From a virus, in the IMG/VR virus record IMGVR_UViG_3300046002_007662, positions 1-22,641 of that record: DNA of 22,641 bases; one strand, 5' to 3'. Position numbers and translations under genes: made by a program. Shown here piece by piece: positions 13,120 through 21,387 of the stretch (position 1 is the stretch's first letter; every line of letters starts with the position of its first letter). The notes beneath the pieces were generated by a model. That model had not been told where the DNA came from and made no database searches. It saw only the letters and a program-made list of their open reading frames with translations.

Positions 13120-13584
13120 GGCTATAAAAAACAAAAACTTGAATACATCCTTTCTAAAACCATTACAACAGGATCAGGATGTATGGAATGGCAAGGACAT
13201 ATTCATGCAATAACTAAATATGGATACCTTTGTTATTTAGGCAAAAAACAAGGAGTACATCGAGTGGTATGGATGATATTAAAAGGGGAAATACCTAAAA
13301 ATAAATGCGTACTTCATTCGTGTGATAATCGCCCTTGTATTAATCCTGATCATTTGTTTTTAGGAACCAAAAAAGATAATACTGAAGATATGATGAATAA
13401 AAACAGACAAAATAATTATCATAAACTCAAAAACAAAATCGAATTAATTTCTAAAATAAAAAAAGGAGTTCTTTACAAACAACTTGCTAAAGAATTTGGC
13501 ATAAGCATTGGTCATGTATCCCGGATTGCCATAAAAAATGGAATTAAACGGATGTATATAGGAGTTACTAATGAGATTTTTTAA
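13102..13584 (+). CDS. HNH homing endonuclease with C-terminal helix-turn-helix
   Basis: A 160-residue free-standing HNH endonuclease. The HNH_3 core has the pattern GVHRVVWMILKGEIP, VLHSCDNRPCINPDHLFLG and KDNTEDM, including the catalytic H of LHSCDN and the N-P-D-H metal site. The C-terminal region KKGVLYKQLAKEFGISIGHV is a helix-turn-helix that would recognise the target. Such genes spread by cutting alleles that lack them. It is more AT-rich than its neighbours. Its first residues MRNFND look borrowed from the polymerase gene (MRFFND), and its last 14 bases overlap the polymerase start. Confidence 0.9.
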   Translation: MRNFNDGYKKQKLEYILSKTITTGSGCMEWQGHIHAITKYGYLCYLGKKQGVHRVVWMILKGEIPKNKCVLHSCDNRPCINPDHLFLGTKKDNTEDMMNKNRQNNYHKLKNKIELISKIKKGVLYKQLAKEFGISIGHVSRIAIKNGIKRMYIGVTNEIF

Positions 13585-13588
13585 TGAT
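13560..13588 (+). repeat. Start-region duplication, copy 2 (polymerase gene)
   Basis: Ribosome binding site AGGAG, ATG and first codons of the polymerase, matching the 13091-13119 copy. This copy overlaps the end of the HNH gene, so the polymerase keeps a functional start despite the insertion. Confidence 0.6.
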
Positions 13589-16132
13589 TCAGAATTAGCT
13601 TCTATGGAAGATCAAGTGGCAAAGGGGTGTAAAAAATGTGGACTTGATAAAAAATGCAAATCCTCAAAAATGAGAGTAGGAGGAAAAGGAAAACTTTCAA
13701 CTTTAATAGTATCGGACTACCCCGGTGAGCAAGATGATCAGATAGGCCGACCATTCATGGGCAATGCAAATATTAACTTCCTTAATCTTTTAAGAGGAAA
13801 AGGATATGATCCCCTCGAAGACTTCTGGTTCACGAATGCTATTAATTGCAGAAAATCAAACAAAGATGATACAACTCTTGAACCAAGCGATTCAGAAATT
13901 AAGTGCTGTCGTCCTTACGTCGAAGGAATTATTGGGGAACTTCAACCTAGAAACATCATTGTTCTTGGAGACTACGCAGTCAAATCCTTCTTCCCATTCC
14001 TGGGTAAAGCCAACACGGAAATGCTTAGAGGTTTCACAATCCCCGATCAGGAAAAGAAAACGTGGATACACACGACGATTTCCCCGAGGACGATAGAGAA
14101 ACAAAGTTTTAATAAGAACCTGTCTGCTGTGTATAATCGGGATTTGGATAATATCTTCAGAAAATTGAATGCTCCCTTCACAGTTTATGAGGAGCCTTTG
14201 ATTGAAATACTGACCAGTGTTCCTAATATCCTTTCTCGTTTGGAACATATCATTCGAACAAAACCTCCGTGTTATATTGATTACGAAACGACCGGTTTAA
14301 AGCCATATTACAATGGGCATAAGATAGTATCCATGTCCATTGCGTATCTGGAAAAAGGAGTTAAATTTACCGTAAGCTTTCCATACTGCTATCGCAATTT
14401 TCTGACCAATGATGAACGTGGCAAGGTCCGATTCTGTATCAAGAAGATTCTGGCATCTGGAATACCCCTATCGGCCCATAACATCAAGTTTGAGGATAGT
14501 TGGAGCCGTAACATTATTAAAATGCGTCCTAAGAATTGGGCATTCGATACCCAAATTGCCGCACATATTTTGGATAATAGAAGAGGTATCACAGGATTAA
14601 AACAACAGGTTTATCTCAATTTTGGTATACGTCCTTACAATGAACACATTCAACCTCTTTTGATGAGGCAAGAGGGATCAGAGTTTAACCGTGTTGATGA
14701 CATACCATTGAATGATCTGCTTCAGTATGGAGGACTTGATTCTTCCTATGGAATAGATCTGGAACATATTCAACGAGAAAAATTGACTGAAAGAAACTTA
14801 TGGAGTCCTTATAACTTCTTTCATCGCGGAACTCTGCTGATGTCCAATATGCAAGAGAAGGGTATTCATACGGAGGAAGATTATTATCATGAGCAAAGTG
14901 AAATCATAGGCATTCGGATTGATGAACTTAACAACAAGCTCATGACTTCCAAGGAAGCTATTCTATTCAAGAAAAAAGAAGGTCGTGAGATTGATCCAGC
15001 ATCCGGTACTGACCTGGGACTGTTGTTCTACACCCACATGAAGACCAAAAAGGTAATGACTAAAAAGGGAAACCTGTCTGTTGACAAGATAACATTGGAG
15101 AAAATTGATAATCCTTTCGTCAAAGATCTCCTGTATCTTCGCAAATTGGAAAAGACAAAAAATACATACTTTTCTCAATTCTTGAGAGAGGTTTATAATG
15201 GCAGGATGAATCCATTCTTTAATCTGAGCATACCGATATCATACAGATCCTCATCATCAGAACCAAATTTCCAGAATATTCCCACAAGAGATGAGGAAAT
15301 CAAAAAACTGGTTAGGTCCGGTGTCAAGGCTTCTCCTGGTAGACAGTTGTTATTTTGGGATGGTCAAGGTATGGAAGTATGTACCTCAGTTTGTTATCAT
15401 CGTGATCCCAATATGATCAAGTATATCACAGATCCTACCACTGACATGCACCGTGATACTGCTGCTGATATCTGGATGCTGCCCAAAACTGAAGTAACAA
15501 AGGACATCAGATTCTACGCAAAGAATATGTGGGTATTTGCTGAATTCTATGGCTCCTACTATGTAGATTGTGGAACCAATCTTTGGGAAACCTGTATCAA
15601 CAACTTGAATCTGAAAACAGTATCAGGAGTTACATTACAACAACACTTGGTCGATAAAGACATCACCACATTGAATCAATTCTTGGAACATTGTAAGGAA
15701 GTTGAACGAATCTTTTGGAAGGAACGATTCAAAGTTTATGACAAATGGAAGTGGGATACCAACGAAGAGTACCGGCGCAATGGGTTCATTCAAAGTAAAA
15801 TGGGATTTGTATTCGGTGGAATAATGAACCGGAAACAAGTCAGTAATTATCCTATTCAAGGAACGGCCTTTCATCTACTTCTATGGTCATTGATTCAAAT
15901 TGAAGACATTGCCATAAAAGAACGATGGAAATCAAACCTCATTGCTCAGATCCATGATGAAGGAATAATGGATGCAGTGCCAGAAGAAATTCCTCATATC
16001 ATTGCAACAGCCAAGCATGTAACAGAAGTCCTTATGCCAAAAGAATTCCCTTGGATCAATGTGCCATTCGGACTTGATATCAGTGTGTCCCCTCTCAATG
16101 GTTCATGGTACGATAAAAAGGAGATAAAATGA
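13571..16132 (+). CDS. polA: Family A DNA polymerase with N-terminal UDG-like domain
   Basis: An 853-residue replicative polymerase. Domains: a uracil-DNA-glycosylase family 4-like domain (about 1-190; Cys20-x2-Cys23, Cys93, Cys112/113, and SDYPGEQDDQIGRPFMGN); a 3'-5' proofreading exonuclease (D237-Y-E239 in YIDYETTG, SAHNIKFED with N304, and Y386-x3-D390); and the polymerase, with motif A D597 and E602 (FWDGQGMEV), the motif B O-helix R647-x3-K651 leading to F659-Y660-G661, and motif C H795-D796-E797. The glycosylase motifs are altered (HTTISPR rather than HPS), so that domain may be non-catalytic. The same fusion is known from Bacillus phage SPO1 polymerase. The start at 13571 follows AGGAG; the stop overlaps the next start. 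Confidence 0.93.
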   Translation: MRFFNDSELASMEDQVAKGCKKCGLDKKCKSSKMRVGGKGKLSTLIVSDYPGEQDDQIGRPFMGNANINFLNLLRGKGYDPLEDFWFTNAINCRKSNKDDTTLEPSDSEIKCCRPYVEGIIGELQPRNIIVLGDYAVKSFFPFLGKANTEMLRGFTIPDQEKKTWIHTTISPRTIEKQSFNKNLSAVYNRDLDNIFRKLNAPFTVYEEPLIEILTSVPNILSRLEHIIRTKPPCYIDYETTGLKPYYNGHKIVSMSIAYLEKGVKFTVSFPYCYRNFLTNDERGKVRFCIKKILASGIPLSAHNIKFEDSWSRNIIKMRPKNWAFDTQIAAHILDNRRGITGLKQQVYLNFGIRPYNEHIQPLLMRQEGSEFNRVDDIPLNDLLQYGGLDSSYGIDLEHIQREKLTERNLWSPYNFFHRGTLLMSNMQEKGIHTEEDYYHEQSEIIGIRIDELNNKLMTSKEAILFKKKEGREIDPASGTDLGLLFYTHMKTKKVMTKKGNLSVDKITLEKIDNPFVKDLLYLRKLEKTKNTYFSQFLREVYNGRMNPFFNLSIPISYRSSSSEPNFQNIPTRDEEIKKLVRSGVKASPGRQLLFWDGQGMEVCTSVCYHRDPNMIKYITDPTTDMHRDTAADIWMLPKTEVTKDIRFYAKNMWVFAEFYGSYYVDCGTNLWETCINNLNLKTVSGVTLQQHLVDKDITTLNQFLEHCKEVERIFWKERFKVYDKWKWDTNEEYRRNGFIQSKMGFVFGGIMNRKQVSNYPIQGTAFHLLLWSLIQIEDIAIKERWKSNLIAQIHDEGIMDAVPEEIPHIIATAKHVTEVLMPKEFPWINVPFGLDISVSPLNGSWYDKKEIK

Positions 16133-16383
16133 ACGAATGGTTTCTTTGTACGGTTTGGAATGAGGGTGTCAAACGTCTTGATGTAGTAAAGGAAACTCCC
16201 AAAACTCTCATCCTAAAAAATGGTAATAGAATACCAAAGAGATATAGCAGATCTCAATTTGTTGGCAATACCAGGGAGGAAGCCAAATTAAATCTCATTA
16301 CTGTTATTCAGGAAGATTTGAATATTGAATTACGAAGGGTTGAAAATCTCAAACAACGAATCGAACAAATCAAAAGCTGGTAA
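16129..16383 (+). CDS. Hypothetical protein, 84 residues
   Basis: Translationally coupled to the polymerase (ATGA overlap) with AAGGAG upstream. The first half is beta-rich (WFLCTVWNEGVKRLDVVKE, KTLILKNGNRIPK), and the second a basic/acidic helix (RRVENLKQRIEQIK) that could form a coiled coil. No family is recognised. Tight coupling suggests co-expression with the polymerase. Confidence 0.7.
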   Translation: MNEWFLCTVWNEGVKRLDVVKETPKTLILKNGNRIPKRYSRSQFVGNTREEAKLNLITVIQEDLNIELRRVENLKQRIEQIKSW

Positions 16384-16392
16384 AGGATTCAT

Positions 16393-16680
16393 ATGGATGA
16401 CCAATCTTACCGAAAGTTTTACCCTGATGAATGGGATGCTGAACAAAAAGCCAGAGAAGTTGTTGAAGCTGATACAACCCCTCAAGTTATCTCTGTTCAG
16501 GAAGCATTAACCAATTCCTTTGTCAATGATTTACTTGAGCAAAATGATACTCAAAAGCAGTCTGAATGGGAAAATGAATTCAATCGAATGTCATTGATGA
16601 AGCAGGATATGGTTAAACGTAAACTCAAAAAAATGATTAGGAAAAGGAGACACAATGAATTTGAACATAAAATGTTTTAA
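16393..16680 (+). CDS. Hypothetical protein, 95 residues
   Basis: Start after AAAGGA. The acidic N-terminus (MDDQSYRKFYPDEWDAEQKA) is followed by helical segments and a strongly basic C-terminus (VKRKLKKMIRKRRHNEFEH). The last 26 bases overlap the next gene, which uses an internal AAAAGGAG. No family is recognised. Confidence 0.65.
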   Translation: MDDQSYRKFYPDEWDAEQKAREVVEADTTPQVISVQEALTNSFVNDLLEQNDTQKQSEWENEFNRMSLMKQDMVKRKLKKMIRKRRHNEFEHKMF

Positions 16681-16852
16681 AATGAAGTTGAAAAATCTCA
16701 ATAAGCAAATTGATATGATAAAGATCAATGAAAGGATTGAGGAATATACCAAGAGTATTGGACCTGAAAAGAAGAGAATCCATGAAGCAGGTCGTACTAA
16801 TCGAGAACGTAACCAGCAGAAACGGTTTTCCCGAAAAATGAGAGGGATTTAG
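16655..16852 (+). CDS. Small basic helical protein, 65 residues
   Basis: Start at 16655 follows AAAAGGAGACACA inside the end of the previous gene. The product is helical and basic (KMKLKNLNKQIDMIK, then RTNRERNQQKRFSRKMRG) and may bind nucleic acid. The next gene begins three bases after its stop. Function unknown. Confidence 0.6.
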   Translation: MNLNIKCFKMKLKNLNKQIDMIKINERIEEYTKSIGPEKKRIHEAGRTNRERNQQKRFSRKMRGI

Positions 16853-16854
16853 TA

Positions 16855-17040
16855 ATGGCAACTCAAAAGGATTACATTCTTAACTTTCTCAAGAAAGACA
16901 ATTTAGTATCAGTTATATTCTCTTCTTTAGCAGAAGGGGAAGCCCGCAAACTTAAAGATGGGGAAGAGTATATAGTAGTTTTAAAACTTAAACATGTAGA
17001 ATATAATTGGGAGAAAAAAAATGGCGGCATTACAGGTTAA
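16855..17040 (+). CDS. Hypothetical protein, 61 residues
   Basis: Start after AGAGGGATTTAGTA. The sequence contains a helix (KDYILNFLKKDNLVSVIFSS) and two strands (EEYIVVLKLKHVEYNW). Its last 20 bases overlap the clamp loader start in another frame, so the ribosome binding site GGGAG of the clamp loader lies inside this gene. Function unknown. Confidence 0.6.
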   Translation: MATQKDYILNFLKKDNLVSVIFSSLAEGEARKLKDGEEYIVVLKLKHVEYNWEKKNGGITG

Positions 17041-17956
17041 ATATAGACCAAAAACGTTGAAAGGATTTTATGGGAATGAAGCTACAAAATCTTCACTCAC
17101 TAATTGTCTTGCAAAATCAGGAATACCCACAACCTTTCTGTTCACTGGACCTTCAGGAACAGGCAAGACAACTCTTGGACGAATCATTGGCAGTACGCTT
17201 GAAATCGATCCTATTAATGTCCACATCTACAATGCCGCTTCAACAAGAGGAATCGACACTATTCGTGAAGCAATTGAAACCGCAAAGCAAGATCCCATGT
17301 TTGGAGGAAAAAAACGAATATTCATATTTGAAGAATGTCATGGGCTTACCGGAACTGCATTGGAAGCACTCCTTGATTTTACGGAGCATCCCCCTGAAAA
17401 CGTGTTCATCGTTCTTACTACCACCGAACCAAGTAGTCTGAAACCTACAATCAAGCGGCGTTGTCATCAGTACGAAGTGAAACCTTTAACAGACACATCA
17501 CTGACCAACCTGTTAACCAAGATCGCTGAAAAGGAACGCATTACAATTGATCCGGTTATCATGGAACGTATTATTCAAGTATCCAATGGGTCAGCCGGTC
17601 AAGCCCTGAAAATCATGGACCAGATAACCGGTTTAGTAACCAAACATGCATTGGAGATCATCACAGACATTTTCGGTGACACTACCAACGGATTCCAAAT
17701 TGCCCAAACCCTCATGAAATCCGGTCTTGAACCGGCTGAACGATGGAAAAAGTGTTCTGAACTGCTTCAGGTAATCACAGGTGAACCCGAAGCCAACCGG
17801 CGTATCATTCAGGGCTACTTCAATTCGGTGTTGCTGAAGAAGCCCTACGACGCCAATACAGCAGAAATCGTTATCAAAGCGTCAAACTTCACATCCAATT
17901 ATTACGACTCTGGCAAACTCGGTCTGGCATTATCGATTTTCCATGCATGTGAATAA
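17021..17956 (+). CDS. Clamp-loader ATPase (DnaX/RFC-type AAA+)
   Basis: A 311-residue AAA+ ATPase that would open and load the sliding clamp encoded at 10891. Visible motifs: KYRPKTLKGFYGNE at the start, typical of DnaX/RFC; Walker A GPSGTGKTT (43-51); Walker B FIFEEC (101-106, Glu-Glu in place of the usual Asp-Glu); sensor 1 VLTTTEP (131-137); and the RRC arginine-finger motif (146-148), as in RFC small subunits. No zinc finger of bacterial DnaX is present. The C-terminal domain (about 215-311) would be the oligomerisation collar. Only one loader subunit is seen here, so it may form a homopentamer or work with a subunit encoded elsewhere. Confidence 0.9.
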   Translation: MAALQVKYRPKTLKGFYGNEATKSSLTNCLAKSGIPTTFLFTGPSGTGKTTLGRIIGSTLEIDPINVHIYNAASTRGIDTIREAIETAKQDPMFGGKKRIFIFEECHGLTGTALEALLDFTEHPPENVFIVLTTTEPSSLKPTIKRRCHQYEVKPLTDTSLTNLLTKIAEKERITIDPVIMERIIQVSNGSAGQALKIMDQITGLVTKHALEIITDIFGDTTNGFQIAQTLMKSGLEPAERWKKCSELLQVITGEPEANRRIIQGYFNSVLLKKPYDANTAEIVIKASNFTSNYYDSGKLGLALSIFHACE

Positions 17957-17959
17957 AAT

Positions 17960-17999
17960 TTATCGGTTCGAAAGAACTGTGATATAATGCTTTCGAATC
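17960..17999 (+). promoter_or_regulatory. Promoter with dyad operator, copy 2
   Basis: Perfect -10 TATAAT (17983-17988) with TGA directly before it (extended -10); the -35 TTATCG (17960-17965) is weak. Inverted arms GGTTCG (17965-17970) and CGAATC (17994-17999) are separated by 23 bases; pairing can be extended to 14 positions (17961-17974 with 17990-18003) counting two wobbles. GAACT and TATAATG occupy the same positions as in the 9313 copy. It drives the genes at 18040 and 18556. Confidence 0.8.
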
Positions 18000-18039
18000 G
18001 GTAAAAAATAATCAAAAACTCAAAATAAGGAACTAAAAA

Positions 18040-18528
18040 ATGGAACCTAAGAATGAATTCACACTCGATTTGTACCATCTGGACAAAGCCTATCTGGACT
18101 ATCCTTCCTTGATTGACAAAACCAACACCCTGGCTGTTGAATCTGAGATCAAAGCTATGGACGCCAAGAATGCAATGGATGACAGACGGACCTTCCTTGA
18201 CCAGGATATTCGTGAAAATCCTGGTACTTATGGACTGACCGGTATAAAGCTCACTGAGGGAATTGTGACAGCCCAGGTAAATTCCGATCAGGAATTAAAA
18301 AATCTCACAGATGAACATTACCGATTACTTACCGATTATAAACGCGGAAAGTCCACATGTGCATCGGTTGCCTCAATCGGCAAAACACTGGAAGGACTGA
18401 CCACCTTATTTAAGGCCGGATACTTCGCCAGCAATCCGATTTGCTCTATGCCTGAAACCTATACTGAAAAGGAAACGACCGCTGTTACACCACAAACCAA
18501 AGCCAAACTCAACTCACGCAAAAAATAA
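18040..18528 (+). CDS. Conserved phage protein, candidate UvsY-like recombination mediator
   Basis: A 162-residue mainly helical protein, encoded directly before the ssDNA-binding protein and under the same promoter. The central segment IRENPGTYGLTGIKLTEGIV followed by helices and a closing GYFASNP resembles a widespread phage family (pattern NPxxYGL-x-LTE) that often sits beside ssDNA-binding protein or RecA-like genes and is sometimes annotated as a UvsY-like mediator. A mediator helps load RecA/UvsX onto DNA coated by ssDNA-binding protein. The identification rests on recollection of the family and on context, not on a catalytic motif. Start after AAGGAACT. Confidence 0.55.
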   Translation: MEPKNEFTLDLYHLDKAYLDYPSLIDKTNTLAVESEIKAMDAKNAMDDRRTFLDQDIRENPGTYGLTGIKLTEGIVTAQVNSDQELKNLTDEHYRLLTDYKRGKSTCASVASIGKTLEGLTTLFKAGYFASNPICSMPETYTEKETTAVTPQTKAKLNSRKK

Positions 18529-18555
18529 CCCGCAAACAACAAAGAAAGGATTAAT

Positions 18556-19914
18556 ATGAAAGCTTCAGATGTAAAACAGAGAATGCAAAATCAGCCGAAA
18601 ACTTCCAGCGATTTAAGGAACAAATTTCGAAGCCAAAAAACTGATTTGGTGCAACGACATCAGGAACAAATCGACAACAAAGATCAGGGTAATGAATTCT
18701 CTACGATCTTTGATAAAACAAAAATACCCAAAGGAATCGGATTCTGGAAACCGGGTAAAGGAGAACATGAAATCGACATTATTCCCTTCTTTGCCGGATG
18801 CCAGCACAATAGAGTTCCTGAAGGAAAAGTAGCCTATGTGGTGGATCTGTTCGTCCATACCAATGTCGGACCTCTCCGAACTCCATATCCCTGTTTGGCA
18901 AAGAACTTCAAGGAAACCGACCCGATATGTGAATACATCTCAAAAAACCGGCTGTCCAAGGAAGAATGGAAAAAGATTTCTTCCAAACGCCGAACTGTCT
19001 ATCTGGTATGGGTCCATGATACGCCGGAAGAAGAGAAAAAGGGTCTGCAAATTTGGGAACTTGCCCATTACTTCTTCGAACAGCACATTGATGAAATCGC
19101 CAAGACTCCTCGTGGCGGTGGAGCAATTCCTTTTAGTGATGTGGAAGTAGGTAAGACCATCGCCTTCTCCATCAAAAACACTGGCAAATATGAGGATGCC
19201 AATGGAGTAGAACGTGAATCCATTGCCTATTCAGGACATCGACTTATTGATCGGCAAGATCCTCAAATTCCTGATCATATCCTCGATCAGATATTTTCTC
19301 TCGATGAGGTTATCCTGATGCGGCCGGATTACGATGAAATGGACGAAGCCTTTAATGGTCCGTCTAAAACAAAAAAGGATGTTAGTCCTGATCAAGAGTA
19401 TGATGAAGGTCAAGGTGAAGAACAGAAAGAACATCCTTATGATTTTGATGATGACATCCCTTCTGAGGGCCAAAAGACACCAAAAGGTTCTGGGAAAAAG
19501 CCCAAACCTGAGTCGGAACCCCCGATAGAAAAAGAGGAAGAAATCACTGAAGAAGAAATACCGATTGCCTGTCCGACATGTAATGGAAAAGGTAAATCCA
19601 AAAAAGGACAAACCTGTTCGGAATGTAATGGAACCGGTGAGTATATTGAAGAGGAAGTTCCTGAAAAGGAAGAAGGTGAAGTGACGGAGGAAGAAGGTGA
19701 AGGCGAAGTCACTGAGTGTCCTCATGACCCTGATTCTTTCGGAGAAGTAGATGAACATCCTGAATGCGAAAATGATGGAGGATGTCCATTATGGGATCTC
19801 TGTTCAGACGAAGCAGGTCGGCGCAAAAAGGAAGAAGAAACCAAAAAGGTGATGGGCGGAAAGAAGCCTATGGCATCCAATGTGAACAAGCCCAAAAGGA
19901 AATTGGGTAAATAA
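18556..19914 (+). CDS. Single-stranded DNA-binding protein (gp32-like) with two zinc motifs
   Basis: A 452-residue protein. The N-terminal 270 residues fit the phage gp32-like pattern: KIPKGIGFWKPGKGEHEIDI starts the OB-fold, followed by YPCLAKNFKETDPICEYI and RRTVYLVWVHD. An acidic, probably disordered region follows, interrupted by a DnaJ-like zinc module C339-x2-C342-x11-C354-x2-C357, with CNGKG and CNGTG glycines, and then a second Cys/His cluster (CPHDPDSFGEVDEHPEC, then CPLWDLC). It would coat ssDNA and recruit other replication proteins through its acidic part. The very C-terminus is basic (NKPKRKLGK), unusual for this group, whose tails are normally acidic. Start after AAAGGA. Confidence 0.8.
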   Translation: MKASDVKQRMQNQPKTSSDLRNKFRSQKTDLVQRHQEQIDNKDQGNEFSTIFDKTKIPKGIGFWKPGKGEHEIDIIPFFAGCQHNRVPEGKVAYVVDLFVHTNVGPLRTPYPCLAKNFKETDPICEYISKNRLSKEEWKKISSKRRTVYLVWVHDTPEEEKKGLQIWELAHYFFEQHIDEIAKTPRGGGAIPFSDVEVGKTIAFSIKNTGKYEDANGVERESIAYSGHRLIDRQDPQIPDHILDQIFSLDEVILMRPDYDEMDEAFNGPSKTKKDVSPDQEYDEGQGEEQKEHPYDFDDDIPSEGQKTPKGSGKKPKPESEPPIEKEEEITEEEIPIACPTCNGKGKSKKGQTCSECNGTGEYIEEEVPEKEEGEVTEEEGEGEVTECPHDPDSFGEVDEHPECENDGGCPLWDLCSDEAGRRKKEEETKKVMGGKKPMASNVNKPKRKLGK

Positions 19915-19917
19915 TTT

Positions 19918-19967
19918 AAATTGTGCTTGTGAATTATTATTTTTAATTCACAAGCACAATTTATTTA
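19918..19967 (+). terminator. Rho-independent terminator, 18-base perfect stem
   Basis: AAATTGTGCTTGTGAATT (19918-19935) pairs perfectly with AATTCACAAGCACAATTT (19945-19962), with a 9-base AT loop and ATTTA following. Begins three bases after the stop codon. The symmetrical A/T ends could let it work on both strands. Confidence 0.8.
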
Positions 19968-19979
19968 AGGAGAAGGAAT

Positions 19980-20216
19980 ATGAAAATCTTACAAGCCAAT
20001 GTAGTGTTTATCGGAAAGTACGCTACCAATCAAAAATACTCATATTTGACAACCATTGATTCCTTGACAAAAGGGGATTATGTTGTCACAAAATCATCAA
20101 CAGGTTTAGGAATTGCCAAATTTGTTGAATATGTTCCTGTAACAAAAGTGGCAACGTCCTGGCTTGTTCAACATGTCGATCTTGAGTCTCATCAAAAAAT
20201 GATCAGTAATTTATAA
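19980..20216 (+). CDS. Small beta-rich protein, unknown function
   Basis: Codes for 78 residues; the ribosome binding site AAGGAGAAGGAA lies right after the terminator. The sequence alternates strands (LQANVVFIGKY, KYSYLTTIDSLTKGDYVVTK, GIAKFVEYVPV), suggesting a small beta barrel, with G-D-Y-V-V typical of SH3- or OB-like folds. Similar small phage proteins near replication genes exist, but the role is unknown. It sits between ssDNA-binding protein and recombinase genes, so a DNA-related accessory role is reasonable. Confidence 0.65.
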   Translation: MKILQANVVFIGKYATNQKYSYLTTIDSLTKGDYVVTKSSTGLGIAKFVEYVPVTKVATSWLVQHVDLESHQKMISNL

Positions 20217-20226
20217 AGGAATAATC

Positions 20227-21378
20227 ATGGCAACACTGTTAAAAAATCCCAAGAAAACCTCCAAAGTCAAAGCCAAATCAACTCCCACAATAACCGTAAA
20301 TTTTCGAAATGATGCCCCAAAACTTCTCATTCCCACAGGGAATTTGTTGTTGAATCTGGCTCTGTCTGATAATCCTAATGGTGGATGGGGTGCTGGTAAA
20401 ATGGCAAACCTTATTGGGGATAGTGGATCAGGTAAGACTATGCTTGCCCTGACTATGCTTGCCGAATGCCATAAGAATCCCGTATTTGATGATTACATTT
20501 TTGTATTTGATGATGCAGAAGTATCCTTGGAAATAAACCTCGAAAAACTCTTTGGGGAAACACTCAAGAATCGTATCATTTTTCGCAAGTCCAGAACTAT
20601 TGAGGATTTCTATGGTGCCATTTACAATCTCATCATGGAAAAGAAGAAATTTATCTTCATCCTTGATTCATTTGATGCCATCTCATCCAGAGAAGAACTC
20701 AAACGTGCGGCAGAGTTTGGAAAACAGGAAGCCAAACGTAAGGATAATGATGACGATTTTGACAATGATGGTATTGAAGTTGATGAATCAGAGGACAAAC
20801 CTGCCAAGGTCAAAAAAGAAAAAGGCAGTTTCAAATTGGAAAAGCCCAAGATGGCAGGGGAAATCTTCAGAGTATGCTGTGATGGCATCGCTGAAACGGA
20901 TTCCTTTTTGCTCATCATTTCTCAGACAAGGGAGAACATAGGCTTTGGTGCCATGTTCACTCCGAAGATCCGTAATGGGGGTAAAGCCCTGAAGTTTTAT
21001 GCGACCCATGAAGTATGGCTGGCTACCGGCGAATCACACAAACGGGCAGGTCTATCAGTGGGATCTGATTGTATGGTCAAAGTGACCAAAAACAAACTTA
21101 CCGGCAAACGGAGAGAAGTTTACTTTCCTGTGTATGAGGATTATGGGGTGGACTCAATTGAATCTTGCATTAACTTCCTGATCCGATCCAAAAAGTGGTC
21201 CAAGACAAAAGGATATGTGGACACTCACGGTTTTGTTGAGGAAAAGATTACTGTCAACAATCTGATCCGGGAGATTGAAAATGAAAACCGTGAGAATGAA
21301 TTGAATAAACTGGTCACTGTAATGTGGCGCAGGATTGAGGAAAGTAGTCTGTTAAACCGCAAACCAAAGTACGTATAA
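20227..21378 (+). CDS. RecA/UvsX-like recombinase
   Basis: A 383-residue ATPase of the RecA fold that would form filaments on ssDNA and catalyse strand exchange in recombination-dependent replication. Walker A GDSGSGKT (64-71); an FVFDDAE segment (92-98); Walker B FIFILDSFDA (Asp147); and ISQTREN (231-237), at the position of the conserved Gln-Thr/Asn-Arg sensor, followed by RNGGKALKFYATHEVWL. A highly charged insert (about 168-206: acidic DNDDDFDNDG, then Lys-rich) sits just before the MAGEIFR helix, unlike typical RecA. The N-terminus is basic (KKTSKVKAKS). It lies downstream of the ssDNA-binding protein and mediator candidate. Start after AAAGGAATAATC. Confidence 0.88.
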   Translation: MATLLKNPKKTSKVKAKSTPTITVNFRNDAPKLLIPTGNLLLNLALSDNPNGGWGAGKMANLIGDSGSGKTMLALTMLAECHKNPVFDDYIFVFDDAEVSLEINLEKLFGETLKNRIIFRKSRTIEDFYGAIYNLIMEKKKFIFILDSFDAISSREELKRAAEFGKQEAKRKDNDDDFDNDGIEVDESEDKPAKVKKEKGSFKLEKPKMAGEIFRVCCDGIAETDSFLLIISQTRENIGFGAMFTPKIRNGGKALKFYATHEVWLATGESHKRAGLSVGSDCMVKVTKNKLTGKRREVYFPVYEDYGVDSIESCINFLIRSKKWSKTKGYVDTHGFVEEKITVNNLIREIENENRENELNKLVTVMWRRIEESSLLNRKPKYV

Positions 21379-21387
21379 GGAGCAATC

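Noticed and set aside
19231-19758. A 175-codon frame on the - strand inside the ssDNA-binding protein gene
   Set aside because: Composition is dominated by Phe, Leu and Ile, mirroring the GAA/GAT-rich coding strand; there is no ribosome binding site or supporting motif.
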